In this document: positions 8,419-16,993 of the stretch, one piece after another
How positions within the stretch are numbered: the stretch's first letter is position 1
How the letters are laid out: every line of letters starts with the position of its first letter
NCBI GenBank assembly: GCA_028700095.1
Contig: JAQVTJ010000021.1
Location: 1-21,596, forward strand
Length of the DNA: 21,596 nt
Origin: Methanobacterium sp.
GTDB taxonomy: Archaea > Methanobacteriota > Methanobacteria > Methanobacteriales > Methanobacteriaceae
Reading direction: 5' to 3'
Translations under genes and position numbers: made by a program
The notes under the pieces: generated by a model
Database searches by the model: none
What the model saw: the letters and a program-made list of their open reading frames with translations, nothing else
Told to the model about the DNA's origin: nothing

Positions 8419-8810
8419 CTGTAGATATTGTAATTATCCATAATAAATCAGTTATACTTATAAAACGTAAAAATCCACCATATAAAGGATCATGGGCTTT
8501 ACCTGGTGGTTTTGTTGAATATGGTGAAACAGTTGAATCAGCTGCAATAAGAGAAACAAAAGAAGAAACAGGTCTTAACATAATATTAGAAGATATAATA
8601 GGAATATATTCAGATCCAAAAAGAGATCCTAGAGGACATATTATTTTCATCTGTTTTTTAGGTAAAAAAATCAGTGGAAAACTTATAGCTGACACAGATG
8701 CTGTTGATGTTAAATATTTTAGTATAAACAAAATTTCAACTATAAATCTAGCATTTGATCATAAAAAAATACTTGAAGATGCATTTAAATTACTGAATTA
8801 TATTAAGTGA
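8392..8810 (+). CDS. Nudix hydrolase (ADP-ribose pyrophosphatase-like), start unclear
   Basis: A Nudix family protein of about 137 residues that should hydrolyse a nucleoside diphosphate linked to another group, such as ADP-ribose or a damaged nucleotide. The Nudix box is complete: GGFVEYGETVESAAIRETKE followed by ETGL, with both metal-binding glutamates. The downstream YSDPKRDPRGH motif is typical of ADP-ribose-type members. The frame (through 8406) has a TAA at 8385-8387 and no ATG, GTG or TTG before the Nudix box. Either ATT at 8400 starts it, or GTG 8392 does after a -1 shift at TTA AAA A (8401-8407), giving VFILKNPLLTVD, which fits the family well. The frame ends at TGA 8808-8810. A 3' overlap with the shifted DUF99 frame is present. 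Confidence 0.8.
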
Positions 8811-8987
8811 ATTATAATATAAAAAAAAATGCATGAATTAATAACAAAACTTAAACAATATAAAAATTTAATCTATATATTTAAAATAAAATTTGTAGAA
8901 ATACAAAATAATATAATAACTACTAATAAAAACTTAATTTAATCCCAAAAATAAACTAATATTAAATTTTTATAAGGGAGGATTTAA

Positions 8988-9305
8988 ATGAAATTTTGTC
9001 CTAAATGCGGAACAGTCATGTTTCCTAAAGGTGACTTTTTCGAATGTAAAAATTGTGAATACACAACTAAAATAACAAAGGAATCTGTAAAGGAATACGA
9101 AATTTCTGAGAAAGTATCAACAAATGAGAGTATAATTGTTACAAGTGATAATATCCAAACACTACCTACAACTATTGTTAGATGTCCTAAATGTGATAAT
9201 AAAGAAGCATCTTGGTGGCTTATCCAGACTCGTGGTGCAGATGAATCTGAAACAAGATTTTTCAGATGTACAAAATGTTCATGCACATGGCGTGAATATG
9301 ACTAA
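8988..9305 (+). CDS. tfs: Transcription factor S (TFIIS-like)
   Basis: A 105-residue factor that rescues backtracked RNA polymerase by stimulating cleavage of the transcript end. The N-terminal zinc ribbon has CPKC at 4-7 and CKNC at 20-23. The C-terminal ribbon has CPKC and CTKC and carries the acidic pair in TRGADESET, the loop that reaches the polymerase active site. That pair separates cleavage factor TFS from the polymerase subunit RPB9. A strong GGGAGG lies 6 bases before the ATG. A 177-base AT-rich gap separates it from the Nudix gene, so it probably has its own promoter. The next gene begins 60 bases downstream. Confidence 0.94.
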   Translation: MKFCPKCGTVMFPKGDFFECKNCEYTTKITKESVKEYEISEKVSTNESIIVTSDNIQTLPTTIVRCPKCDNKEASWWLIQTRGADESETRFFRCTKCSCTWREYD

Positions 9306-9365
9306 CCATCAACTCCCATATTAACTAAATTATTAGATATATATAAATTAAGGAGGGATATTAAA

Positions 9366-10031
9366 GTGTTGGAGGATTTGGATAAGGAAACTGGGAAAAA
9401 ATCTGAAAAAATAAAAGATAATATTGAAGAAAAAGATAATAATAAATCTTCTAAATCTAAAGAATCATATATTTCAGAAATCATCTCTATTATTAAAAAA
9501 TCTATTAATATCAATGATTTAGATTCAATAAATAATATAAAAACAGAAGATAAAAAATCTGAAAACTCCACAAATTCTTTTACAGTTTCTTCAAATAATT
9601 CTAATAACCCTGATATAAGATCTGAAAATATTAAAAATGATAATTATTATTACCATATTATAGATATTTTAAATGGTTTTGATACTTTTAATTTATTAAA
9701 AAATAAAAAAGAAAAAATAACCAAATCAGCATCATTATTTATTGGTGGATTTTTAATTATTTATGGATTTTTCCATATTTCCACATCAGCCACCAAGGTT
9801 GCTGATAATGTAATGTTTGGAGAGGGAGCTTCATTATCTGTATTTCTAATATTAGTAGGTATTTTAATAATTGTAGCTGCATATGATAAAAGTATATTGA
9901 AAAAAACTTTCCTAAACAAAATACATAATGAACTTGAAGTTGCAGAGGGAAAATTGGAATCAACAGATAATGATACCAAGAAAGTTAAAGATAAAAATGG
10001 TAATAAAATAGATAAAGATAATATAAAGTAG
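9366..10031 (+). CDS. Unknown membrane protein with low-complexity N-terminus
   Basis: I do not recognise this 221-residue protein. Residues 1-95 are low complexity, made mostly of K, S, N, D, E and I, without a signal peptide. Two hydrophobic segments follow, about residues 121-138 (ASLFIGGFLIIYGFFHI) and 156-172 (LSVFLILVGILIIVAA), joined by a short loop, then a charged tail rich in K and D. This predicts a two-pass membrane protein with both ends on the same side. The start is GTG 9366, chosen because GGAGGGAT lies 7 bases upstream; no ATG fits as well. It lies between tfs and pcn on the same strand, but nothing in it points to transcription or replication. Its composition resembles the GINS linker downstream. 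Confidence 0.75.
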   Translation: MLEDLDKETGKKSEKIKDNIEEKDNNKSSKSKESYISEIISIIKKSININDLDSINNIKTEDKKSENSTNSFTVSSNNSNNPDIRSENIKNDNYYYHIIDILNGFDTFNLLKNKKEKITKSASLFIGGFLIIYGFFHISTSATKVADNVMFGEGASLSVFLILVGILIIVAAYDKSILKKTFLNKIHNELEVAEGKLESTDNDTKKVKDKNGNKIDKDNIK

Positions 10032-10061
10032 AAAATAAAAGTTAAATCAAGGAGGATGCAA

Positions 10062-11734
<1,673 letters not shown>

Positions 11735-11895
11735 ACTAGAAATAATAAACAGATTAATATATTATTTGGACTTTTATAAAGAAGTGCAAGATATTAAATA
11801 AAAAAAAATATCAGTTTAAATAAGTTTAAAAAAAAATTGCATATTAATAATAAATTTAATTGCACAACTTATTTTTACATTAAGAGGTGATTATA

Positions 11896-12174
11896 ATGAA
11901 GATTCCTAAAGAAAGGAGAACTTACTGTCCAAGTTGTAAAAAACACAATATTCACGAAGTATTAGAAGCAAAAAGAAGAAAAGCAAGCGAGCTTAAATGG
12001 GGTCAGAGACAGTTTAGAAGGGTTACAAGTGGATATAGAGGTTACCCAAGGCCACTTCCATCAAGGAATAAGCCAATTAAAAAACTTGACCTTAGATATA
12101 AATGTAAGGAATGTGGAAAGTCTCACATTAAAAGATCATCATTTAGAGCAGGGAAAGTAGAATTCGTAATGTAG
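11896..12174 (+). CDS. rpl44e: 50S ribosomal protein L44e
   Basis: A 92-residue zinc-binding protein of the large ribosomal subunit, near the E site. It shows MKIPKERRTYCPSCKKH with the first CxxC, the basic RRVTSGYRGYPRPLPSRNKP block and a second CxxC in KCKECGKSH. The frame opens at GTG 11887, but that codon is part of the ribosome binding site GAGGTGAT. ATG 11896 has it 5 bases upstream and gives the family N-terminus. It opens the rpl44e-rps27e-eif2a-nop10-PAC2 group, which is conserved in archaea. A 160-base AT-rich gap after gins is the likely promoter region. Confidence 0.96.
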   Translation: MKIPKERRTYCPSCKKHNIHEVLEAKRRKASELKWGQRQFRRVTSGYRGYPRPLPSRNKPIKKLDLRYKCKECGKSHIKRSSFRAGKVEFVM

Positions 12175-12184
12175 GTGGATTTAT

Positions 12185-12370
12185 ATGGCAAATTACAGAA
12201 GTAACAAAAGTAATTTTTTAAGGGTTAAATGTGTTGACTGCGGTAACCAGCAGGTAGTTTTTGATCATGCTGCATCTAATGTACAGTGCATAATATGTGG
12301 AAAAACCCTAGTTAAACCAAAAGGCGGTAAATCTGAAATAAAAGCTCAGATTGTTGAAGTTTTAGATTAA
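12185..12370 (+). CDS. rps27e: 30S ribosomal protein S27e
   Basis: A 61-residue zinc-ribbon protein of the small ribosomal subunit. The two metal-binding pairs CVDCGNQQVVFDH and CIICGKTLVKPKGGK are typical. The ATG has GGTGGAT just upstream, partly inside the end of rpl44e, and only 10 bases separate the two genes, so they are co-translated. Downstream a perfect 12-bp inverted repeat separates it from eif2a. The length is normal for archaea. Confidence 0.96.
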   Translation: MANYRSNKSNFLRVKCVDCGNQQVVFDHAASNVQCIICGKTLVKPKGGKSEIKAQIVEVLD

Positions 12371-12382
12371 AATTAATATTTT

Positions 12383-12420
12383 ATCCTATAATTACCATAA
12401 TTAATATTTAATTATAGGAT
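12383..12420 (+). repeat. Perfect 12-bp inverted repeat (hairpin) between rps27e and eif2a
   Basis: Arms ATCCTATAATTA (12383-12394) and TAATTATAGGAT (12409-12420) are exact reverse complements with a 14-base loop. In RNA this makes a stable hairpin 13 bases after the rps27e stop and 56 bases before eif2a. It is followed by a short T-rich stretch (TTTATTT), not a long T run. It may trim or attenuate the operon message, protect the ribosomal mRNA end, or be a palindromic protein-binding site. Which of these is not decidable here. Confidence 0.6.
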
Positions 12421-12475
12421 TTATTTGAATTAAATAAAATTAATAATATATTTTAAATATATTATAGGTGTTCTA

Positions 12476-13255
12476 ATGGTAAGAATGAGAAAAGAATGGC
12501 CAGATGAAGGCGATCTTGTAGTGGGAACTATTCATAAGGTTTTGAACTACGGTGCATTCGGAAGCCTTGAAGAATATGATGGTAAAGAAGTTTTTATACA
12601 TATATCTGAGGTTTCTTCTGGTTGGATTAAAAATATAAGGGGCTATGTCAGAGAAAATCAGAAAATTGTTGCAAGAGTTCTGCGTGTTAACCCCACAAAA
12701 GGACATGTTGATGTTTCACTTAAAAGAATAAGAGAAGATCAACGTACAAGAAAAATCCAACAATGGAAGATTGAGCAGAAAGCTGAGAAATTATTAGAAT
12801 TCTCTGCAAAGAGTCTTGGTAAGGATCTTGATGCTGGTTATGAAGAAGTTGGTTTTGGGATCATGGAAGAATTCGGAGATCTCTACGGTGCATTTGAAAT
12901 TGCTGCTGAAGAAGGTTCAAAACCACTTATAGATCGTGGTATGGATGAAGAATGGGCTAATGCCATAACAGAGGTAGCTAAAAAGAATATATCTCCTCCT
13001 GAAGTTAATATAACAGGATATGTTGATTTAAAATCATATTCTCCTAATGGTGTAGATGTTATTAAAAAAGCACTTGGATCCATAAATAGTGGGGAAATTT
13101 CCATCCAATGTGTTGGTGCTCCAAGATATAGATTAATGGTTAAATCATCAGATTATATAACTGCAGAAACCCTCCTTAAAGAAGCAGCAGATAAAGCAAT
13201 TAAAGTTGTTTTGGAGGAGGGAGGCGAAGGTACCTTCCAACGTGAACTCGAATGA
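12476..13255 (+). CDS. eif2a: Translation initiation factor aIF2 subunit alpha
   Basis: A 259-residue alpha subunit of the heterotrimer that brings initiator methionyl-tRNA to the small ribosomal subunit. The N-terminal S1 domain (about 10-85) reads GDLVVGTIHKVLNYGAFGSL, VFIHISEVS and GHVDVSLKRI. A helical domain follows (to about 170), then the alpha-beta C-terminal domain (YVDLKSYSPNGVDVIKKALG to the end). The start ATG has AGGTG 6 bases upstream. Its stop overlaps the start of nop10 in the arrangement ATGA, a sign of translational coupling. The position within the rpl44e-rps27e-eif2a-nop10 block is conserved in archaea. Confidence 0.96.
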   Translation: MVRMRKEWPDEGDLVVGTIHKVLNYGAFGSLEEYDGKEVFIHISEVSSGWIKNIRGYVRENQKIVARVLRVNPTKGHVDVSLKRIREDQRTRKIQQWKIEQKAEKLLEFSAKSLGKDLDAGYEEVGFGIMEEFGDLYGAFEIAAEEGSKPLIDRGMDEEWANAITEVAKKNISPPEVNITGYVDLKSYSPNGVDVIKKALGSINSGEISIQCVGAPRYRLMVKSSDYITAETLLKEAADKAIKVVLEEGGEGTFQRELE

Positions 13256-13434
13256 AATTTAAAATGAAGAAATGTAAATCATGTGGAGAATATACTCTTA
13301 AAGATAATTGCTCCTGCAAGGGAGAGGTAGGAGTTATCTACCCTCCAAAATACTCTCCTGAAGATAAATACGGTAAATATAGGCGTATCCTTAAAAAACA
13401 GCTCTTGAAGAGCAAAAAGGAGTTGGTTAGATGA
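13252..13434 (+). CDS. nop10: Nop10, H/ACA ribonucleoprotein subunit
   Basis: A 60-residue protein of the H/ACA particle. With Cbf5, Gar1 and L7Ae it modifies uridine to pseudouridine in rRNA under guide RNA. The zinc-binding N-terminus MKFKMKKCKSCGEYTLKDNC and the conserved PPKYSPEDKYGKYRR segment, which packs against Cbf5, are diagnostic. The start ATG overlaps the eif2a stop (ATGA). No ribosome binding site is visible before it, so translation probably depends on ribosomes ending eif2a. An alternative ATG at 13264 exists, but homologues begin with the extra MKFK-like residues. The stop overlaps the next start, again ATGA. Confidence 0.94.
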   Translation: MKFKMKKCKSCGEYTLKDNCSCKGEVGVIYPPKYSPEDKYGKYRRILKKQLLKSKKELVR

Positions 13435-14204
13435 AGGAAACTTTTATTAAAACCATAGAAAATGTAGATCTTAATGAACGTATATTAATAGAGGCACTTC
13501 CAGGCATAGGTCATGTTGGAAAATTGGTTGCAGAGCATATGATCCATGAGTTAAATGCAATAAAATTTGCTGAACTTTACTCACCTGCATTTCCACCACA
13601 AGTTTTTGTGGATGAAAATGGTATAATTGAACCTATGAAAAATGAATTTTACTATCTTAAATCTCATGGTGAAGATAAAAAAGATTATATAATACTTGTT
13701 GGAAATACACAGGGATTAAGTCCAGAAGGTCAGTATGAGATTTGTAATACAAACATTGACTTTGTTGGAGAGCATGGTGTAAAACAGATATATACACTTG
13801 GAGGTCTTGGAACAGGACAACCAGTTGAGAAACCCAAAGTATTTGGAGCTGCTACCACAACAGAACTTGCTGATATGTTAAAAGATCATGATGTTTCTTT
13901 AAGAACAGCAGATGGGGGTATTATAGGTGCTTCTGGCATTATTTTAGGTTTAGGAATGTCTAATGATATGATGGGTGTATGTTTAATGGGTGAAACACCT
14001 GGTTATTTCATAGATGCAGAAGCATCAAAAGCAGTGCTTACAGTACTACAAAAAATACTTAATATTGAATTGGATGTTGCAAAACTTGAAGAAAGAGCTG
14101 AAGAAACTCGTAAAATGATATCCAAAGCTCAACAAATGGAAAAAGAAATGAGTGATCGTATGAATATTATCCAAGGCGAAGAAGATCTTCGTTACATAGG
14201 ATAA
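13431..14204 (+). CDS. PAC2 family protein (proteasome assembly chaperone-like), first copy
   Basis: A 257-residue PAC2 family protein. Archaeal members such as PbaB are related to chaperones that help assemble the 20S proteasome; the exact role in methanogens is not settled. Family motifs are visible: LIEALPGIGHVGKLVAEHMI near residue 20, ILVGNTQGLSPEGQYEI near 90, YTLGGLGTGQPVEKPKVFGA near 125, and ASGIILGLGM near 165. The C-terminal 45 residues form a probable coiled coil (LEERAEETRKMISKAQQMEK). It overlaps nop10 by 4 bases and ends the operon. Oligo-T runs downstream suggest termination. A divergent paralogue lies at 16994-17719. Confidence 0.88.
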   Translation: MKETFIKTIENVDLNERILIEALPGIGHVGKLVAEHMIHELNAIKFAELYSPAFPPQVFVDENGIIEPMKNEFYYLKSHGEDKKDYIILVGNTQGLSPEGQYEICNTNIDFVGEHGVKQIYTLGGLGTGQPVEKPKVFGAATTTELADMLKDHDVSLRTADGGIIGASGIILGLGMSNDMMGVCLMGETPGYFIDAEASKAVLTVLQKILNIELDVAKLEERAEETRKMISKAQQMEKEMSDRMNIIQGEEDLRYIG

Positions 14205-14221
14205 AATCTATTTACATATTT

Positions 14222-14240
14222 CTTTTTTTTTAACTTTTTT
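14222..14240 (+). terminator. Oligo-T terminator after the rpl44e-PAC2 operon
   Basis: Two long T runs on the coding strand start about 18 bases after the PAC2 stop, separated by AAC. Archaeal RNA polymerase terminates at such oligo-T stretches without a hairpin. The position at the end of a five-gene operon and before a gene with its own leader supports this. Confidence 0.55.
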
Positions 14241-14355
14241 TTAATTTTTATCTAATTTATTAATATCCTTAGACAAATTATTATAATTCTATAAAAATGG
14301 AAATATCAAAATATAAAATATTAATATAAATTAAATTTAAAATGAGGGTATGAAT

Positions 14356-15564
14356 ATGATTATAAATGCAGATCTACATATACATGGTCGTTATTCTATG
14401 GCAACATCTAAAAATATGAGCCCTACTACTATGGCACCTCAAGCAAAGCTTAAAGGATTGGATTTAGTTGCAACAGGCGATGCATTACATCAAAAATGGT
14501 TGGCTTTGGTTGAAGAAACCACAGAAGAATCATCAGATGGTATTTTTTCTCTAAAACACAGTTTTAAAGATCAAGAATTATTAGACAATAATGAGTCTCA
14601 ATTTATTTTAACAACAGAAGTTGAAGATATTAAAAGGGTTCATCATCTTATAATTTTCCCATCAATTGAAACTGTGAAAATTATAAGAACTAAACTGAAG
14701 GGTAATATGGATGCTGATGGCAGGCCCAGGATAACAATGGATGGGAAAGAGATAATGGAAATTGTACATGAATATGGTTGTATAATTGGCCCTGCACATG
14801 CATTCACACCTTGGACTAGTATTTATAAAACATATGATAGTATTAAAGATTGTTATGGTAAAATGCCAGATTTTCTTGAATTAGGTTTATCAGCAGATTC
14901 TGAAATGGCAGATACAATTGAAGAATTACAAAATATTCCTTTTTTAACAAATTCAGATGCACATTCACCATGGCCACACCGTCTTGGAAGAGAGTTTAAT
15001 GAACTTGAAATTAGTAAATTAACCTTTGAAGGTGTTAAGAATGCTATTTTAAACAAACATATTAAGGCTAATTATGGATTTGATCCAAGACTTGGAAAAT
15101 ATCATCTTACAGCATGTTCAAAATGCTACACACAATATGCAATAGATGATGCATTAAACATGAAGATGAAATGTCCATGTGGAGGTAGAATTAAGAAAGG
15201 TGTTGATTATAGGATATATGAACTTTCAAAATGGGAAAAACCACACCATCCTATACATAGACCACCATATATACATATACTTCCACTAGCAGAGATTATA
15301 AGTATTACACATGGTAAAGGAGTTACTACAGTTTTTGTGCAGAAAATATGGAAAGAAATGGTAACAAAATTTAACAATGAAATTACAGCACTTATACATG
15401 CGCCAATGGAAGATCTAAAAATTATTGATTCTAAAGTTGCAAATGTAATAAATGCATTTAGAAATAATACACTACAAATAAAATCTGGTGGTGGGGGTAA
15501 ATATGGTGAAATTATACTCCCTGAAAATCCAAACAATACTCTTGACATGATCTTAAAAGCATAA
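14356..15564 (+). CDS. PHP-domain nuclease, TIGR00375/endonuclease Q family
   Basis: A 402-residue protein of the PHP family. The family includes endonuclease Q, which nicks DNA 5' of deaminated bases such as uracil and hypoxanthine. Metal-binding motifs are visible: NADLHIHGRYS at the N-terminus, ILTTEVEDIKRVHHLIIFP near 90, GPAHAFTPWTS near 145 and LTNSDAHSPWPHRLGREF near 200. A zinc-finger-like CSKCYTQY ... CPCGGRIKKGV lies near 255-280, as in EndoQ, and a helical C-terminal part follows. ATG 14356 is preferred to ATG 14350 because GAGGGT then sits 6 bases upstream. It stands alone after a terminator. That it is a true EndoQ rather than another TIGR00375 member is inferred. Confidence 0.8.
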   Translation: MIINADLHIHGRYSMATSKNMSPTTMAPQAKLKGLDLVATGDALHQKWLALVEETTEESSDGIFSLKHSFKDQELLDNNESQFILTTEVEDIKRVHHLIIFPSIETVKIIRTKLKGNMDADGRPRITMDGKEIMEIVHEYGCIIGPAHAFTPWTSIYKTYDSIKDCYGKMPDFLELGLSADSEMADTIEELQNIPFLTNSDAHSPWPHRLGREFNELEISKLTFEGVKNAILNKHIKANYGFDPRLGKYHLTACSKCYTQYAIDDALNMKMKCPCGGRIKKGVDYRIYELSKWEKPHHPIHRPPYIHILPLAEIISITHGKGVTTVFVQKIWKEMVTKFNNEITALIHAPMEDLKIIDSKVANVINAFRNNTLQIKSGGGGKYGEIILPENPNNTLDMILKA

Positions 15565-15647
15565 TAATATCCTTAAATTATGTATTATAATAAATAATAT
15601 AGTCAAAATTTAGGCTGGAAACCAATATATAAAAGGAGGGATGTTAA

Positions 15648-15843
15648 ATGGATCTTAAGTCAAGTATATGTTCAAAGATTGAAAGTGCAGATGGTAAAAT
15701 AGTTGTTACCTCAAGATGCAGATATGTTCGAAGAAAATCAGGTAGTTGTTTTAATCACTGCTAGTGATCTTGTTAATTTTACCAATGAGGTTAATGCTTT
15801 GAAAAAACTAGTTGAAAGTGCTCAAACATCCTTAGATATTTAA
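15648..15843 (+). pseudogene. Small protein of unknown function, frame broken near 15708
   Basis: A strong ribosome binding site (GGAGGG) precedes ATG 15648. The opening frame reads MDLKSSICSKIESADGKIVV, then becomes basic and cysteine-rich and stops at TAG 15762-15764. In another frame, from 15709, a more protein-like sequence begins (PQDADMFEENQVVVLITAS) and runs to TAA 15841-15843, ending in an amphipathic helix (NEVNALKKLVESAQTSLDI). Joining the two at about 15706-15711 gives a plausible 64-residue protein: strand, acidic loop, strand, helix. One extra base or two missing bases would explain the break. Alternatively the second part is separate, from TTG 15703 or ATG 15724, but neither has a ribosome binding site. 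I do not recognise the family. Confidence 0.55.
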
Positions 15844-15951
15844 TGGAATATTATTATTTTAATATATTCTTTTGGAAAACTTTTAAAAAAGTATATTAAA
15901 TGTAAAAATTGAATATTTTATATTAAAAAAAAATGTTAGGAAGTATAACTA

Positions 15952-16050
15952 ATGGATAGTACTACAATAATTTTAGGAGTTATTATAAGCGGTTTTATAG
16001 TTGTAAGTCTGTTATTACAGGTTTTAGGAAGAAATCTTCCTCAAAATTAA
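15952..16050 (+). CDS. Small single-pass membrane protein of unknown function
   Basis: A 32-residue frame, MDSTTIILGVIISGFIVVSL then LLQVLGRNLPQN, starting at ATG 15952 with TTAGGA about 9 bases upstream. Residues 5-24 form one hydrophobic helix; a short polar tail follows. It lies 108 bases after the broken small gene and before oligo-T runs, so it could be a separate short transcript. Small size makes chance possible, but the ribosome binding site, the clean hydrophobic helix and the terminator-like T runs after it support a real gene. Confidence 0.45.
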   Translation: MDSTTIILGVIISGFIVVSLLLQVLGRNLPQN

Positions 16051-16093
16051 TGAAAATATTAAGTTTTAAAAAAATATTTAATGGACTTTTATT

Positions 16094-16111
16094 ATTTTTT
16101 TCTTTTTTTTT
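16094..16111 (+). terminator. Oligo-T terminator after the small membrane gene
   Basis: Runs of 7 and 9 T separated by a single C, about 45 bases after the stop at 16050. This is the usual form of archaeal intrinsic termination. Confidence 0.45.
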
Positions 16112-16242
16112 AATTTGTTGGTTGAATTAAAAGTTCAAATATATTTTGGTACTATAACTATTTCTTGCTAACCTTTAAATTATTGTTTGAGCTATTATAA
16201 AATACAGATTTACCAGGGGATGATAAAATTATTAATAAAGAT

Positions 16243-16608
16243 ATGATTGAAATAAGGCCAATAATAATTGGTATAATTACTGTAATAGCATTGTATATTG
16301 TGGCTAATGTATTATCCGGATTAAATATATCATTAATTGACCTTATGTTAGCTGGAATAGCTGTTGGTTTTATGATTGGTAAGGATATTAAGGTTGCAGC
16401 AATTAACAGCGGAGTGTTTGGTGTTATTGGTGGGATTATTTTAACTATTCTGTTAATAATCGTGTATTATGTTGCAGGATATGGGTCTGTATTAGGTGCT
16501 TTGGTAAATACTCTATTAATTTATCTGGTTTTAGGAATAGTTGTTGCAGTTGTTGGAGGAGTTCTTGGAGCTGTAATTAAATTAGAAACCGAAAAAAGTG
16601 TATCCTAA
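16243..16608 (+). CDS. Four-helix membrane protein, DUF5518-like
   Basis: A 121-residue, very hydrophobic protein with four probable membrane helices at about residues 7-25, 31-46, 51-76 and 85-110, and a short charged C-terminus. The glycine-rich pairing, including AGIAVGFMIGKDIKVAAINSG, resembles DUF5518-type proteins common in methanogens and haloarchaea, whose function is unknown. The start is uncertain: the best ribosome binding site, AGGGGAT, lies 20 bases before ATG 16243. It overlaps an 8-codon frame (16220-16246, MIKLLIKI) whose stop overlaps the main start as ATGA, so a tiny coupled leader peptide is possible. It is a monocistronic-looking gene ending before strong oligo-T runs. Confidence 0.7.
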   Translation: MIEIRPIIIGIITVIALYIVANVLSGLNISLIDLMLAGIAVGFMIGKDIKVAAINSGVFGVIGGIILTILLIIVYYVAGYGSVLGALVNTLLIYLVLGIVVAVVGGVLGAVIKLETEKSVS

Positions 16609-16642
16609 AGATAAAAAAAATAGTTAAATAGTAAATATATTA

Positions 16643-16664
16643 TTTTTTTATTTATTTTTTTTTT
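16643..16664 (+). terminator. Oligo-T terminator after the DUF5518-like gene
   Basis: T runs of 7 and 10 on the plus strand, 35-56 bases after the stop codon. They face a T8 run on the minus strand at 16709-16716 that would end transcription from the tRNA side, so two converging units both terminate here. Confidence 0.5.
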
Positions 16665-16708
16665 AGAATTAATTATCAAATATTAATATTTATATATGGG
16701 TTTAATAG

Positions 16709-16716
16709 AAAAAAAA
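16709..16716 (-). terminator. Oligo-T terminator of the tRNA-Arg unit
   Basis: A run of eight T on the minus strand begins 16 bases after the 3' end of tRNA-Arg(CCU). Archaeal tRNA genes commonly end in such runs. Confidence 0.5.
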
Positions 16717-16730
16717 TCAGTAATTTTATA

Positions 16731-16807
<77 letters not shown>

Positions 16808-16912
16808 CTTTGAGGGTAGATATTTTATGGATATGGTTTGTTTTAATATATTTTTTTATAGTATTATATTATGTAAATTGTTTAAAACCAATATTTTTAA
16901 AAGAAGTAATAT

Positions 16913-16987
<75 letters not shown>

Positions 16988-16993
16988 ATTTAG

